From: Deltaproteobacteria bacterium
GTDB taxonomy: Bacteria; Myxococcota; SpSt-1050; JACRCP01
Direction of reading: 5' to 3'
Assembly: GCA_016218965.1 (NCBI GenBank)
Contig: JACRCP010000185.1
Location: 1 to 33,805 of the forward strand
DNA: 33,805 nt
The notes beneath the pieces were generated by a model. It searched no databases and was not told the DNA's origin. It saw only the letters and a program-made list of their open reading frames with translations. Both the position numbers and the translations under genes were made by a program. The number at the start of each line of letters is the position of its first letter. The first letter of the stretch is position 1. Shown piece by piece: positions 15,109 to 22,437 of the stretch.

Positions 15109-15837
15109 ATGCTTCAAGGCAGGGCCAGACAGAGGGTAGAGATAAGGGTCGAACGCCGCCAGCTCTTTTTGCTTTTTTTGGTCGGCCTGCTGGTAGCGGC
15201 GCTGACGTTTTCGGTGGGCGTCATGACCGGGAAGAGGCTTGATGCACTGGCGGGAGGCGGCACCGAAAAGGGCGGGATCTCGACGGCCGGCAAGGCGGCG
15301 GAGATCGAAAAGGCCGTCAAGAAAGACGCGGCCCCGGCCCCGGCGCCCGCGCAGGTCCCCCTGGCGGCCAAAGAAGGCCCCGAGCCAAAGGCGGCGGCGC
15401 AGGCGCCCGAGAAACCGGATACGCCCGGGAAGCCGGACAAGACCGAGAAGGCCGCCAAGGAGCCGCCGGAAAAAGCCGAGGCCGGCCAAGCGCCAAAACC
15501 CGCGGCCAAAGAAAAGGAAAAGGAGCCCGAGAAGGCCGCCTCGGGACCGCCGGTGAAAGAGCCGAAGGAGCCTTCGGAAGGCTCCGGCGCCGCCGCTTCG
15601 GGCGAGCACACGATCCAGATCGCCGCTCTCCCCGACCGGAACCAGGCCGTGGCCCTGGCAGCCCAGATGGAAAAGAAGGGCTACAAGACGCACATCTCGA
15701 CGACGCAAGTCGCCGGCAAGGGCACGATGTACCGCGTGCGCATCGGACGGTTCAAGACCAAGGAGGAGGCCGACGCCTTCCGCGAGGATTACCTGAAAAA
15801 GGAAAAAGGCCCCTGCTTCGTCACGCCGGTGAAGTGA
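15109..15837 (+). CDS. SPOR-domain membrane protein
   Basis: This 242-residue bitopic protein has a short basic N-terminus, a membrane helix (about residues 19-38), and a low-complexity Ala/Lys/Pro/Glu linker (about 50-160). A C-terminal SPOR domain (about 166-242) starts H-T-I-Q-I-A-A-L-P-D-R and includes M-Y-R-V-R-I-G-R-F-K-T. SPOR domains bind denuded glycan strands at division septa, so a role in cell division or wall remodelling follows. The topology is that of FtsN-like and DedD-like proteins. The ATG lies one base after the argS stop, in the same transcript. Confidence 0.88.
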   Translation: MLQGRARQRVEIRVERRQLFLLFLVGLLVAALTFSVGVMTGKRLDALAGGGTEKGGISTAGKAAEIEKAVKKDAAPAPAPAQVPLAAKEGPEPKAAAQAPEKPDTPGKPDKTEKAAKEPPEKAEAGQAPKPAAKEKEKEPEKAASGPPVKEPKEPSEGSGAAASGEHTIQIAALPDRNQAVALAAQMEKKGYKTHISTTQVAGKGTMYRVRIGRFKTKEEADAFREDYLKKEKGPCFVTPVK

Positions 15838-15881
15838 GACCAGCGGCTTGTCTTGTGTTTCCACTTGCAAAACTCTTCCAA

Positions 15882-15899
15882 CCGCTGAGACCGCTGAGA
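15882..15899. repeat. Two tandem copies of CCGCTGAGA
   Basis: CCGCTGAGA occurs at 15882-15890 and again at 15891-15899, followed by an A-run. The gap 15838-16454 (617 bases) also holds a hairpin, the truncated mobile-element copy B and the GMC promoter. I see no supported gene in it. Confidence 0.5.
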
Positions 15900-16172
15900 A
15901 AAAAACCATATTCTTCGACATCTCTGCGCGGAGCGAAGCGGCTATGGTCGCGGCCGTTTCGACCCCCGATCTTCATGTAGGCAAGGAACACTTCTACGAT
16001 CACACCCGGGCTGACTGCGACGGGGCGACCACCGCCGGAAAGAGGCGCCGGTCCCGAAAAAAAGTGGGGTTGGCAAGCGACGAGGGTGCATCCCCGCAAC
16101 TGGGGTGACGCGAAGGCCGGGGCGACGCCTGCCCGGCACACGTTCTGCCTGTCCGGCGCGCGCGACGGTTTT

Positions 16173-16206
16173 TCCGGGGGATCGCTGCGCGGACTTCTCC
16201 CCCGGA
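16173..16206. repeat. Hairpin abutting mobile-element copy B
   Basis: TCCGGGGG (16173-16180) pairs with CCCCCGGA (16199-16206) across 18 bases. It directly adjoins the point at which copy B of the MITE-like repeat begins to match the others, and replaces its left third. It may be a rearranged end of the element or an unrelated structure. Confidence 0.45.
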
Positions 16207-16313
16207 CCCCCTGCGCGTCAGTTTCCGATGCGTCATCATTTAACTTCGCCCGGCGGTTGCCGTAAACATGCCGCTCCGGGAAACCCGTCCCCCACCCAAA
16301 ACTGAATGATCAC
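16207..16313 (+). repeat. MITE-like repeat, copy B (left end missing)
   Basis: The sequence matches copies A and C from CCCCTGCGCGTCAG to the right terminus TGAATGATCAC, with only a few differences. The first 30 or so bases, including the left terminal repeat, are absent. For that reason no flanking target duplication can be recognised. This copy lies in the gap between the SPOR gene and the GMC oxidoreductase, about 70 bases upstream of the latter's promoter. Confidence 0.75.
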
Positions 16314-16385
16314 CCGGCCCGGCCAATTCGGGAGTCAGTTTCGTGTTCCCCAAAATCGGAGATGCACCCAAGCGACGAGCCGGCG

Positions 16386-16415
16386 TTGACACCAGCCGCG
16401 GGCGTCGGGTAGTCT
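16386..16415 (+). promoter_or_regulatory. Candidate promoter of the redox operon
   Basis: TTGACA (16386-16391) and TAGTCT (16410-16415) are separated by 18 bases. RNA would begin near 16422, giving a leader of about 33 bases to the GTG at 16455. The -10 has the T-A-G-x-x-T form seen also before argS. Confidence 0.45.
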
Positions 16416-16454
16416 TTGCGCGTTCGGTGAAAACGCTCAAAGACCGGGGCGCGC

Positions 16455-17894
16455 GTGGAGGCATTCGACGTCGTCATAGTCGGGTCGGGGTTCGGGGGTT
16501 CGATCCCGGCGCTCCGGCTCGCCGGGCAGGGCCGCAGGGTCCTTGTGCTCGAGCAGGGCGAGCGCCTGACGACAAAGGACTTTCCGCAGGACTGGGGTTT
16601 TCGGGCGCAGACCCGCCTCTTCAATGCCTACACGTCAAAGGACTACCGCGTCTTCATGCGTTACGGGAAGGGCCTGGGCGGCGGGTCGCTCATCTACGCC
16701 GCGGCGATGCTCCGCTCGCCGTCCGAGGCGTTCGAGTTCCGCGACAAGACCGGCTACCGCGTCTGGCCCACGTCGGTGACGCGCCAGGTCCTGGACCCGT
16801 ACTACGCCAAGGTCGAGGCGATGATGCATATCTCCCGCGCGTCGTGGGCGGATGTGCCCAAGGCGGGGGGGTGTTTCGCGATGCTGCTTGACAAGATGGG
16901 ACTCACCTGCGACCGGACGATGTACCCGATCGTGGACTGCCTCCAGTGCGGGTTTTGCATGACCGGGTGCCCGTTTGGCAAGAAAAAGCACCTGGGACAC
17001 AACTACATCCCGCAGGCCGAAACGCTCGGCGCCGAGTTCCGCACCGGGTGCAAGGTGCACCACCTGGAAAAAGACGGCGAGGGCTACGCAGTCCACTACG
17101 CCGACGTGCACAACGTCGCGCAATCCGTGCGATCGGATCTTCTGATCCTCGCCGCAAGCGCGCTCGAAAGCCCGGCGATCTTCTTGCGTTCGAAACCGTA
17201 TCTCTCGGGCCTCCACCCGCAGGTGGGAAAGAACTTCAACCAGAACGGCGACGTCGCGCTCGTCTTCCTCCTCCCCGAGGGTTTTCCCAAGGCGTACGGG
17301 TACCTGGGCCGCAACAACGCCGGGGTGATCACGTACGCCTTCTGGGACGAGCACAGGATCACCATCCATGCCGGCGCCGGGCCGCCGGCGCTCTTTGCCG
17401 CGCTCGACGTCGTGCGCGAGGGGGGGAGAAAACCTGACGTGCCGCTGGGGCTAGAGTTCAAGCACTTCCTAAAGCAGAATTACCCGGACCGCTTGATCTC
17501 ATCGCTTGCCATCGGGCTCGTGGACGGCGACGGCGAGGTGTCGGTGAACTCCCAGGGTCTTGTGGAATTCGACGTGCCGATGAACGAGACCTTGAAGGCA
17601 TACATCGACCGCGTGGCGGGCGTCGGGCGGCGTATTGCCCAAGAGACCGGGGCCGAGCTTCTGCGCACCTCCGACGAGAGCTTCGAGCACGGCGACGCAC
17701 ACCCGCTTGCAACTGTCCGGATGGGCGACGATGCCGACCGGGCGCCGTGCGACCCCAACGGCGAGATCAGAAGCCACAGGAACATCTTTGTCACCGACGG
17801 GGCGTGCATACCGGGCGGTACGGGGGTCAACCCGGCGCACACGATTGCGGCAAACGCCGAGAGGATAGCGGAATGGATCACGCAAAACAGGTGA
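16455..17894 (+). CDS. GMC-family FAD-dependent oxidoreductase (cholesterol-oxidase-like)
   Basis: This 479-residue flavoprotein has the dinucleotide fold G-S-G-F-G-G (residues 10-15) and the GMC loop G-K-G-L-G-G-G-S-L. A cysteine cluster C162-x2-C165-x2-C168-x3-C172-P has the spacing of a [4Fe-4S] ferredoxin motif and occurs in ChoD-like GMC enzymes. The active-site pair appears as H-P-L-A-T-V-R-M-G and G-V-N-P-A-H-T-I. It should oxidise an alcohol, sterol or sugar; the substrate is unknown. No signal peptide is present, so export may depend on the Tat-type partner encoded next, which overlaps by 22 nt. The GTG start has only a weak ribosome-binding site. Confidence 0.9.
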   Translation: MEAFDVVIVGSGFGGSIPALRLAGQGRRVLVLEQGERLTTKDFPQDWGFRAQTRLFNAYTSKDYRVFMRYGKGLGGGSLIYAAAMLRSPSEAFEFRDKTGYRVWPTSVTRQVLDPYYAKVEAMMHISRASWADVPKAGGCFAMLLDKMGLTCDRTMYPIVDCLQCGFCMTGCPFGKKKHLGHNYIPQAETLGAEFRTGCKVHHLEKDGEGYAVHYADVHNVAQSVRSDLLILAASALESPAIFLRSKPYLSGLHPQVGKNFNQNGDVALVFLLPEGFPKAYGYLGRNNAGVITYAFWDEHRITIHAGAGPPALFAALDVVREGGRKPDVPLGLEFKHFLKQNYPDRLISSLAIGLVDGDGEVSVNSQGLVEFDVPMNETLKAYIDRVAGVGRRIAQETGAELLRTSDESFEHGDAHPLATVRMGDDADRAPCDPNGEIRSHRNIFVTDGACIPGGTGVNPAHTIAANAERIAEWITQNR

Positions 17895-18502
17895 AAGGCG
17901 AAAGGCCCGCGATCGATCGGCGGGCGTTCCTGTACAATGCCTGCATCTGGTCGGCGGGGGCGGTGATGGCGGGGTTTGCGACGCGCCTTTCGGGCGACGA
18001 GTGCGGGTTCTCGTCGCCCGGGTTCACGCGCCCGGTCCTTCCCAACGCGTGCATTCAGGCGACGACCGAGACCGAGCGAACGCTCGCGCTTTTGGTCGAA
18101 ACCGTCGTCCCCGGTCCCGAAACCGACCCCGACGGCGCCCCCGGCGGGGTGGAGTCTTGCGCCCTCAATCTGCTCGCCGACGACTACTATCCGTTCAGGG
18201 CGTACGCCGAGGGCCTCGCGAGCATCATAAACGTGCAGGCACAGGGCGACTTCGGAAAACCGTTTGCCGACCTCGCCTACAAACAGCGTCTGGGCGTCCT
18301 CGTTGCGGCGCAGGAGTCCCTGCCCATCCTGAGAATGGTCTACCGCGCGATCCGGTCGGCATTCTACGGCGGGGCATACAACGGCGTCGGGCTCACGTAC
18401 CTTGGTTATCCCGGGCCGAACCTGGGCTACCGCCACATCCCCGAGGCATCGTTCCGCCGGGCTGTCTGCAAAGAACTGACGACGACGGGGTGGATGTCTT
18501 GA
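17873..18502 (+). CDS. Small subunit of a GMC dehydrogenase (gluconate 2-dehydrogenase subunit 3-like), Tat signal
   Basis: The 209-residue protein starts with D-R-R-A-F-L then a hydrophobic stretch (Y-N-A-C-I-W-S-A-G-A-V-M-A-G-F-A), a good twin-arginine signal. The mature part has E-R-T-L-A-L-L-V-E-T-V-V-P, matching the opening of gluconate 2-dehydrogenase gamma subunits, and a C-terminal Y-N-G-V-G-L-T-Y-L-G-Y-P-G-P region. In known complexes this subunit escorts the cofactor-loaded flavoprotein through the Tat system. ATG 17873 has GAGAGG eight bases upstream; a GTG at 17891 that overlaps the previous stop as GTGA is an alternative. Confidence 0.75.
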   Translation: MDHAKQVKGERPAIDRRAFLYNACIWSAGAVMAGFATRLSGDECGFSSPGFTRPVLPNACIQATTETERTLALLVETVVPGPETDPDGAPGGVESCALNLLADDYYPFRAYAEGLASIINVQAQGDFGKPFADLAYKQRLGVLVAAQESLPILRMVYRAIRSAFYGGAYNGVGLTYLGYPGPNLGYRHIPEASFRRAVCKELTTTGWMS

Positions 18503-19821
18503 GAACCGCACTTCCAAAACCCTGGCAACGAATCCCGTGCTCCGAGTCCAGCATCCAGCATCCGGCATCCAGCACCCGGGGCGGTTGCATTTTTGTTGTG
18601 GTCATCCTCGCCGCGGTGATCGGGTGCGGGAAGGTCGGCGTCGCGCCGGAGTTCGGGGCGGAATGCCGGCGCGGCGAGACGCGCGCGTGCGACTGCGGGG
18701 GCGGGGCGGCCGGCATTCAGCCATGCGTGTTCGCCGACGGAAAGAGCCGCTGGGCGGCGTGCGGGCAGTGTTCCGCGGCGCCGCCGGACGGCGGCACAGG
18801 TGACACGGGCGGGGTCGATGCCGGCGAAAAATGCGAGGTCACGGGCATCCCCGCGTTTTCGACGAGGTGCGCGGACTGCCACGATCTGACAGCGTTGGGC
18901 GCCGCCGATTCCGACGAGAGCGCCGGGGCGCGGGCGTGGGCCTCGCAGAACGGCCCGGGCCTCGTCCGGTTCGAACCCGCCATGCCGTCGGCTTCAGTCA
19001 TGCTCGACGCACCGTGGAAAAAACGCGGGCGGCATGCCCCTTCTGAGCTGGAATACGCTCTGAGCCGGGAGACGGCGCCACGCCCCGGCGTGCCCTGGAG
19101 CCCTGTCTCGCCCATGACAGACGCCAAAAACGTCGAAACGCCCGGCGGAGCCTCCGCGAGACAGGGTGAAGGGGCGTGCCGGGGTGGGGCGTCCCCGAAC
19201 GCCCTGCGAACGGCAGATGCCGCGGCGTGCTCGGGCTGCCACCCGATCCGCGATGACGGGCTGGGGCACGGCACCAAGACGTATCCGGCCGCATATCGCG
19301 GCTCTCCGTTCGAAGGCGGCGTCAACTGCGCCGGGGCGTGCCACGCGTGGCTCCGGGATTCGATAGTCGCTTCGGGGTTCGAGGATGCGCAGGGCGCGAC
19401 TCCTGAGCACCGGGGGTCCGGCAGGCCCGACGCCCTCCTTGCGGTCTCCACAGCGCACAGGACGATTTGGCAACGCGGTTTTCGGTCGACGAGCCCGTGG
19501 CAGAAGATCGGCGCGTTGAGTCCCGGCTGCGGCGGCTGTCATCACGCCCAGTCCGAAAAACACGGCGAGGTCCCCGCGTGCACGGCGTGTCACAGATTCG
19601 GCGGCGTCGAAAGCGAGCCGCACAAGGAGCACGTCGATCGGATTTCGACGCTGATCGACCAGATCGACCCGAAACGCCCGCAGATGACCGCGTGCGCGTA
19701 CTGCCACGACGAGGGCGACACCGCCAGGGCGCGCTCCAACGCCGCTTGCTACAATTGCCACCTCTCGGGCCACCAGCCCCTTGACGCAAACGCCAAGGCG
19801 CATTTCTGGAAAGTGCCGTAG
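18490..19821 (+). CDS. Multiheme c-type cytochrome lipoprotein
   Basis: This protein of about 443 residues has six C-x-x-C-H heme sites (CADCH, CSGCH, CGGCH, CTACH, CAYCH, CYNCH) and one C-x3-C-H site (CAGACH). A lipobox V-I-G-C follows a hydrophobic stretch, so it is probably lipid-anchored. Next comes a Cys-rich segment (G-E-T-R-A-C-D-C, then Q-P-C and W-A-A-C-G-Q-C) of a kind common in myxobacterial surface proteins. It likely accepts electrons from the GMC dehydrogenase encoded just upstream. The start is uncertain: GTG 18490 and TTG 18499 (overlapping the previous stop as TTGA) are both in frame and neither has a strong ribosome-binding site. A heptamer repeat falls in the signal-peptide region and a dyad lies at 19073-19194. 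Confidence 0.8.
   Translation: MDVLRTALPKPWQRIPCSESSIQHPASSTRGGCIFVVVILAAVIGCGKVGVAPEFGAECRRGETRACDCGGGAAGIQPCVFADGKSRWAACGQCSAAPPDGGTGDTGGVDAGEKCEVTGIPAFSTRCADCHDLTALGAADSDESAGARAWASQNGPGLVRFEPAMPSASVMLDAPWKKRGRHAPSELEYALSRETAPRPGVPWSPVSPMTDAKNVETPGGASARQGEGACRGGASPNALRTADAAACSGCHPIRDDGLGHGTKTYPAAYRGSPFEGGVNCAGACHAWLRDSIVASGFEDAQGATPEHRGSGRPDALLAVSTAHRTIWQRGFRSTSPWQKIGALSPGCGGCHHAQSEKHGEVPACTACHRFGGVESEPHKEHVDRISTLIDQIDPKRPQMTACAYCHDEGDTARARSNAACYNCHLSGHQPLDANAKAHFWKVP
18549..18576 (+). repeat. Four tandem heptamers inside the cytochrome signal region
   Basis: CAGCATC, CAGCATC, CGGCATC and CAGCACC follow one another without gaps. They encode part of the N-terminal region before the hydrophobic signal (S-I-Q-H-P-A-S-S). 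Seven-base units shift frame each time, so the stretch behaves like an inserted low-complexity tract rather than a protein repeat. Confidence 0.6.
19073..19194. repeat. 122-bp dyad element inside the multiheme gene
   Basis: Arms of 39 bases (19073-19111 and 19156-19194) are inverted copies with 28 of 39 positions matching, including an 11-base exact block CCCTGTCTCGC / GCGAGACAGGG at the inner ends. The gene stays open through it, encoding a Pro/Gly/Ala-rich linker before the CSGCH heme site. Size and structure suggest a small inserted element tolerated in frame. It is not a copy of the 137-bp repeat. Confidence 0.5.
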
Positions 19822-19930
19822 GCACGCGCGGGCGCCCCATGGAAAGGGTGAGGCGGTGAAGAAAATTTTCTTTTCGGTCCATTTGACCGAACGCCGCAAG
19901 CGTACTACCGTGTGGTCAGGAGCGCCGGGG

Positions 19931-20008
19931 ATGAAGATCAAGGAAGTCCTGGAAACCGTGGGCCGGATGCACGCCGACGGCGTGATTGGACGGTACGCAA
20001 TCGGCGGC
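19931..20008 (+). pseudogene. Remnant of a small nucleotidyltransferase-type gene (N-terminus only)
   Basis: Twenty-six codons starting at ATG 19931 read M-K-I-K-E-V-L-E, then M-H-A-D-G-V-I-G-R-Y-A-I-G-G. This resembles the opening of the AbiEii-like/minimal nucleotidyltransferase family, in which Y-A-I-G-G precedes the catalytic Asp-x-Asp. After the G-G the similarity stops and a GC-rich hairpin begins, with a stop at 20081. AGGAG lies about eight bases before the ATG. In that family the protein is often an antitoxin partner or toxin. Only the start of the gene remains, so function is lost. The match is short. Confidence 0.4.
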
Positions 20009-20011
20009 TGG

Positions 20012-20050
20012 CCGGTCCGGTTTCTGCCGCGAGGCGGCGGCGGGGACCGG
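20012..20050. repeat. Nested GC-rich hairpin at the truncation point
   Basis: CCGGTCC (20012-20018) pairs with GGACCGG (20044-20050). Inside, GCCGC (20026-20030) pairs with GCGGC (20034-20038) across GAG. The form recalls REP-type palindromes. The remaining sequence 20051-20220 holds no recognised gene. Another simple hairpin, TTCGGTC with GACCGAA, lies at 19873-19891 just after the palindrome GAAAATTTTC (19861-19870). Confidence 0.5.
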
Positions 20051-20220
20051 AACTGCCAAGTAACGCGCCTTTTCTTCCCGTGATTTGGAGTACGCTCTGA
20101 ACCGGCACACAGAGCCCCGCGGTGGGCGTGCTCCGAACGCCGGGAACCGCCTTTGTTCCTTGCGCAGGAAGGGTGCGTTGGTGTAACGATCGGGGCGCGG
20201 AGTCGAGGCGCGGGAGGCGC

Positions 20221-21441
20221 ATGGAGGACCGGACGGACAAGACCCTTCGGGTCGGCGCTGCAAAGATCGACATCACGCCCCACGGGCGGACCGTGAATCT
20301 CGCGGGGTTCGGGTTCGGCCGCAGGTCCACCGGCGTGCTCGACCCGCTGTTCGCACGGGCCATCCATATTTCGCATGGCGGGGAATGGGTCGTCCTCGTC
20401 TCGGCGGACCTCATAGGCCTTTTCCGCGGGTTCGTCGAGGGCGTCCGCACACGGCTGCGCGACGATCTGGGCGACGCCTCGCGCGTGCTCGTCTGCTGCA
20501 CGCACAACCACGACGGGCCCGACACGATGGGCTACTGGGGCCGTTCGCTTTTTGACGCAATCCCAATCCGCTCGGGCGCAGACCCCGCCTACATGGAGGA
20601 ACTGGGCGCAAAGATCGCCCAAGTGGTTCGCGCGGCCAAGGCCGACGCCTTGCCCGTCGCCGCGTTCCGCGGCCGGGCGGTCGCACCGCCGGCCCTCGCC
20701 GAGAACGTGCGGCGGCCGGGGCACAAGGACGACGCGCTCGAGTGGCTGCGCTTCGACGGACCGGACGGCTCGCCCAAGGCCCACGTGTTGAATTTCGCCT
20801 GCCATCCCGAGGCGCTCTGGAGCCGGAATACGCTTCTGAGCGCGGACTATCCGGGTGTGCTTTGCGGCCTCGTCGAACAACATACCGGCGGCACCGCGTT
20901 GTTCTTCTCCGGCGCTCTGGGCGGGATGGTGACGCCGAACATGGAGGAGTCCGCCTCGCTCCCCGACCGGCGCCGGTTCATGGAGTCGATGGGGCGCGCG
21001 CTCTTCGAGCGGCTTCTGGAAAGCGAGGGCCGCGCGGCGCCGATCGACTCGCCCGCGGTCCGGCACGCCCGAAGGGTCTTTTCGGTCCCCGTTTCCAACC
21101 GGGTGTTCCGGCTCCTCGGGGCGGTTGGCGTGCTTTCCCGCGAAGGGACGACGGGACGGCGCATCGTGACCGAGACGCACATGGTCCGCATCGGCGACGC
21201 GCTTTTATTCGGTGCCCCGGGGGAACTGCTTCCTTCGATGGGGTTCATGCTCAAAGCCGGGCTTTCGAGAAGTCCCGCGATTTTCACTTTGGGGCTTTGT
21301 TGCGACGAGCTCGGGTACATCCTCGCCCCCGACGAATTCGGGCAAAAGACCTACCGTTTCGAGAGGTCGATGTCAGTCGGCACCGGCCTGACGAAAGAGG
21401 TCCTCGAAAGCGCGTTCGATCTCGCTGCGCGTGTGTTATAG
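20221..21441 (+). CDS. Neutral/alkaline ceramidase N-terminal-domain-like protein
   Basis: The 406-residue protein opens with V-G-A-A-K-I-D-I-T-P and contains C-C-T-H-N-H-D-G-P-D (H95, H97) and N-F-A-C-H-P-E-A-L. These are the metal-binding histidine motifs of the non-lysosomal ceramidase N-terminal domain family. Later come F-F-S-G-A-L-G-G-M and F-G-A-P-G-E. True neutral ceramidases are about 650 or more residues with a C-terminal domain that is absent here, so the substrate may be another amide. No signal peptide is evident. GGGAGG precedes the ATG. The stop lies only seven bases before the radical SAM gene, suggesting a joint transcript. Confidence 0.8.
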   Translation: MEDRTDKTLRVGAAKIDITPHGRTVNLAGFGFGRRSTGVLDPLFARAIHISHGGEWVVLVSADLIGLFRGFVEGVRTRLRDDLGDASRVLVCCTHNHDGPDTMGYWGRSLFDAIPIRSGADPAYMEELGAKIAQVVRAAKADALPVAAFRGRAVAPPALAENVRRPGHKDDALEWLRFDGPDGSPKAHVLNFACHPEALWSRNTLLSADYPGVLCGLVEQHTGGTALFFSGALGGMVTPNMEESASLPDRRRFMESMGRALFERLLESEGRAAPIDSPAVRHARRVFSVPVSNRVFRLLGAVGVLSREGTTGRRIVTETHMVRIGDALLFGAPGELLPSMGFMLKAGLSRSPAIFTLGLCCDELGYILAPDEFGQKTYRFERSMSVGTGLTKEVLESAFDLAARVL

Positions 21442-21448
21442 TGGCGAA

Positions 21449-22429
21449 ATGTTGCGGGCGCAGAAACTCCTCCGCATCGCGTCGTCGCTTGCGAAGGTCC
21501 GGCTCATGGGGGCGAGGATCCCGCTTTTCGCGAGCATCGAGCTCACGCGCCGGTGCGACGCCCGATGCCGGTATTGCGGCACGCATTCAAATCACGGGCC
21601 GGAGCTTCCGCGCGGGGACTGGATCGGCGTGATCGACGATCTCGCGGCAAGCGGCGCTCTTCGCGTGAGCTTCACGGGAGGGGAGCCGCTGCTCTACCCG
21701 GCAATCGCCGAGCTCGTGGCCCGCTGCGCGGCCCACGGCATCGAGGTCGAGATCAACACCAACGGGCGGCTTTTCCCCGGGGCGCTCAAGTCGCTCCCCG
21801 GGCTTTCCTTCGTGACCATCGGTCTCGACGGCATCGAGGAGGTCAATGACGCCGTGCGCGGGAAGGGCGCGTACGCGGCCGCAGTTGCCGCCTATCGGGC
21901 CGCATGCGCGGCCGGCGTGCGGGGCGGGTTCCTGGCCGTTCTGTCAACCGAGTGCATTTCCCGTCTCGACGAGTTCCTCGAACTCAGCAGGCGGGAGGGC
22001 TTCCCGGTGCTTTTCCAGCCCGTGTTCGAATGGTACCTCAGGAGCCGGAGGAGGATCCGCCGTCCGCCCGGACGCGAGGCGTACCGTCGAGCCATCGACC
22101 GCCTTCTGGAGGCCCGGCGGACCGGTTACCCGGTGATGAATTCCGCCGCGGGACTCGACTACCTGCGCAGGTGGCCGGGCCCTGCGCCGATCCGGTGCGG
22201 GGGCGGGCGCTGCTTCGTACGGATCTCAAGCGCGGGGATACTCGAGGTGTGCGGATTGAAATGCGACACGACTCCCGCGGGAATTGACGCGCGGCTCGGC
22301 GTTCTTCCGGGGATGAGGCGGATGCCCGAAGTGAAGGGCAATGCATGCTGGTGCGCCGGCCGCACCGAGGTGAACCTGGCGCTCGACTTGCAGCCGACGG
22401 CTGTGATCAAGGTCATTCGGAGGGTGTAG
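21449..22429 (+). CDS. Radical SAM protein with SPASM-like C-terminal cysteines
   Basis: The 326-residue enzyme has C36-x3-C40-x2-C43 (T-R-R-C-D-A-R-C-R-Y-C), which binds the [4Fe-4S] cluster that cleaves S-adenosylmethionine. F-T-G-G-E-P-L-L and I-N-T-N-G are the usual SAM-binding segments. A C-terminal set of cysteines (R-C-G-G-G-R-C-F, E-V-C-G-L-K-C-D, A-C-W-C) suggests an auxiliary cluster of SPASM/twitch type. The substrate is unknown; downstream neighbours are membrane glycosyltransferase-like proteins. ATG 21449 has no clear ribosome-binding site; TATAGT (21437-21442) lies six bases upstream and might be a -10 box giving a leaderless RNA. Confidence 0.9.
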   Translation: MLRAQKLLRIASSLAKVRLMGARIPLFASIELTRRCDARCRYCGTHSNHGPELPRGDWIGVIDDLAASGALRVSFTGGEPLLYPAIAELVARCAAHGIEVEINTNGRLFPGALKSLPGLSFVTIGLDGIEEVNDAVRGKGAYAAAVAAYRAACAAGVRGGFLAVLSTECISRLDEFLELSRREGFPVLFQPVFEWYLRSRRRIRRPPGREAYRRAIDRLLEARRTGYPVMNSAAGLDYLRRWPGPAPIRCGGGRCFVRISSAGILEVCGLKCDTTPAGIDARLGVLPGMRRMPEVKGNACWCAGRTEVNLALDLQPTAVIKVIRRV

Positions 22430-22437
22430 AGGGCGGC

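Noticed and set aside
15821..16141. 106-codon minus-strand frame in the SPOR-GMC gap
   Set aside because: No family motif, unsuitable composition, and it overlaps the end of the SPOR gene and a repeat-rich region.
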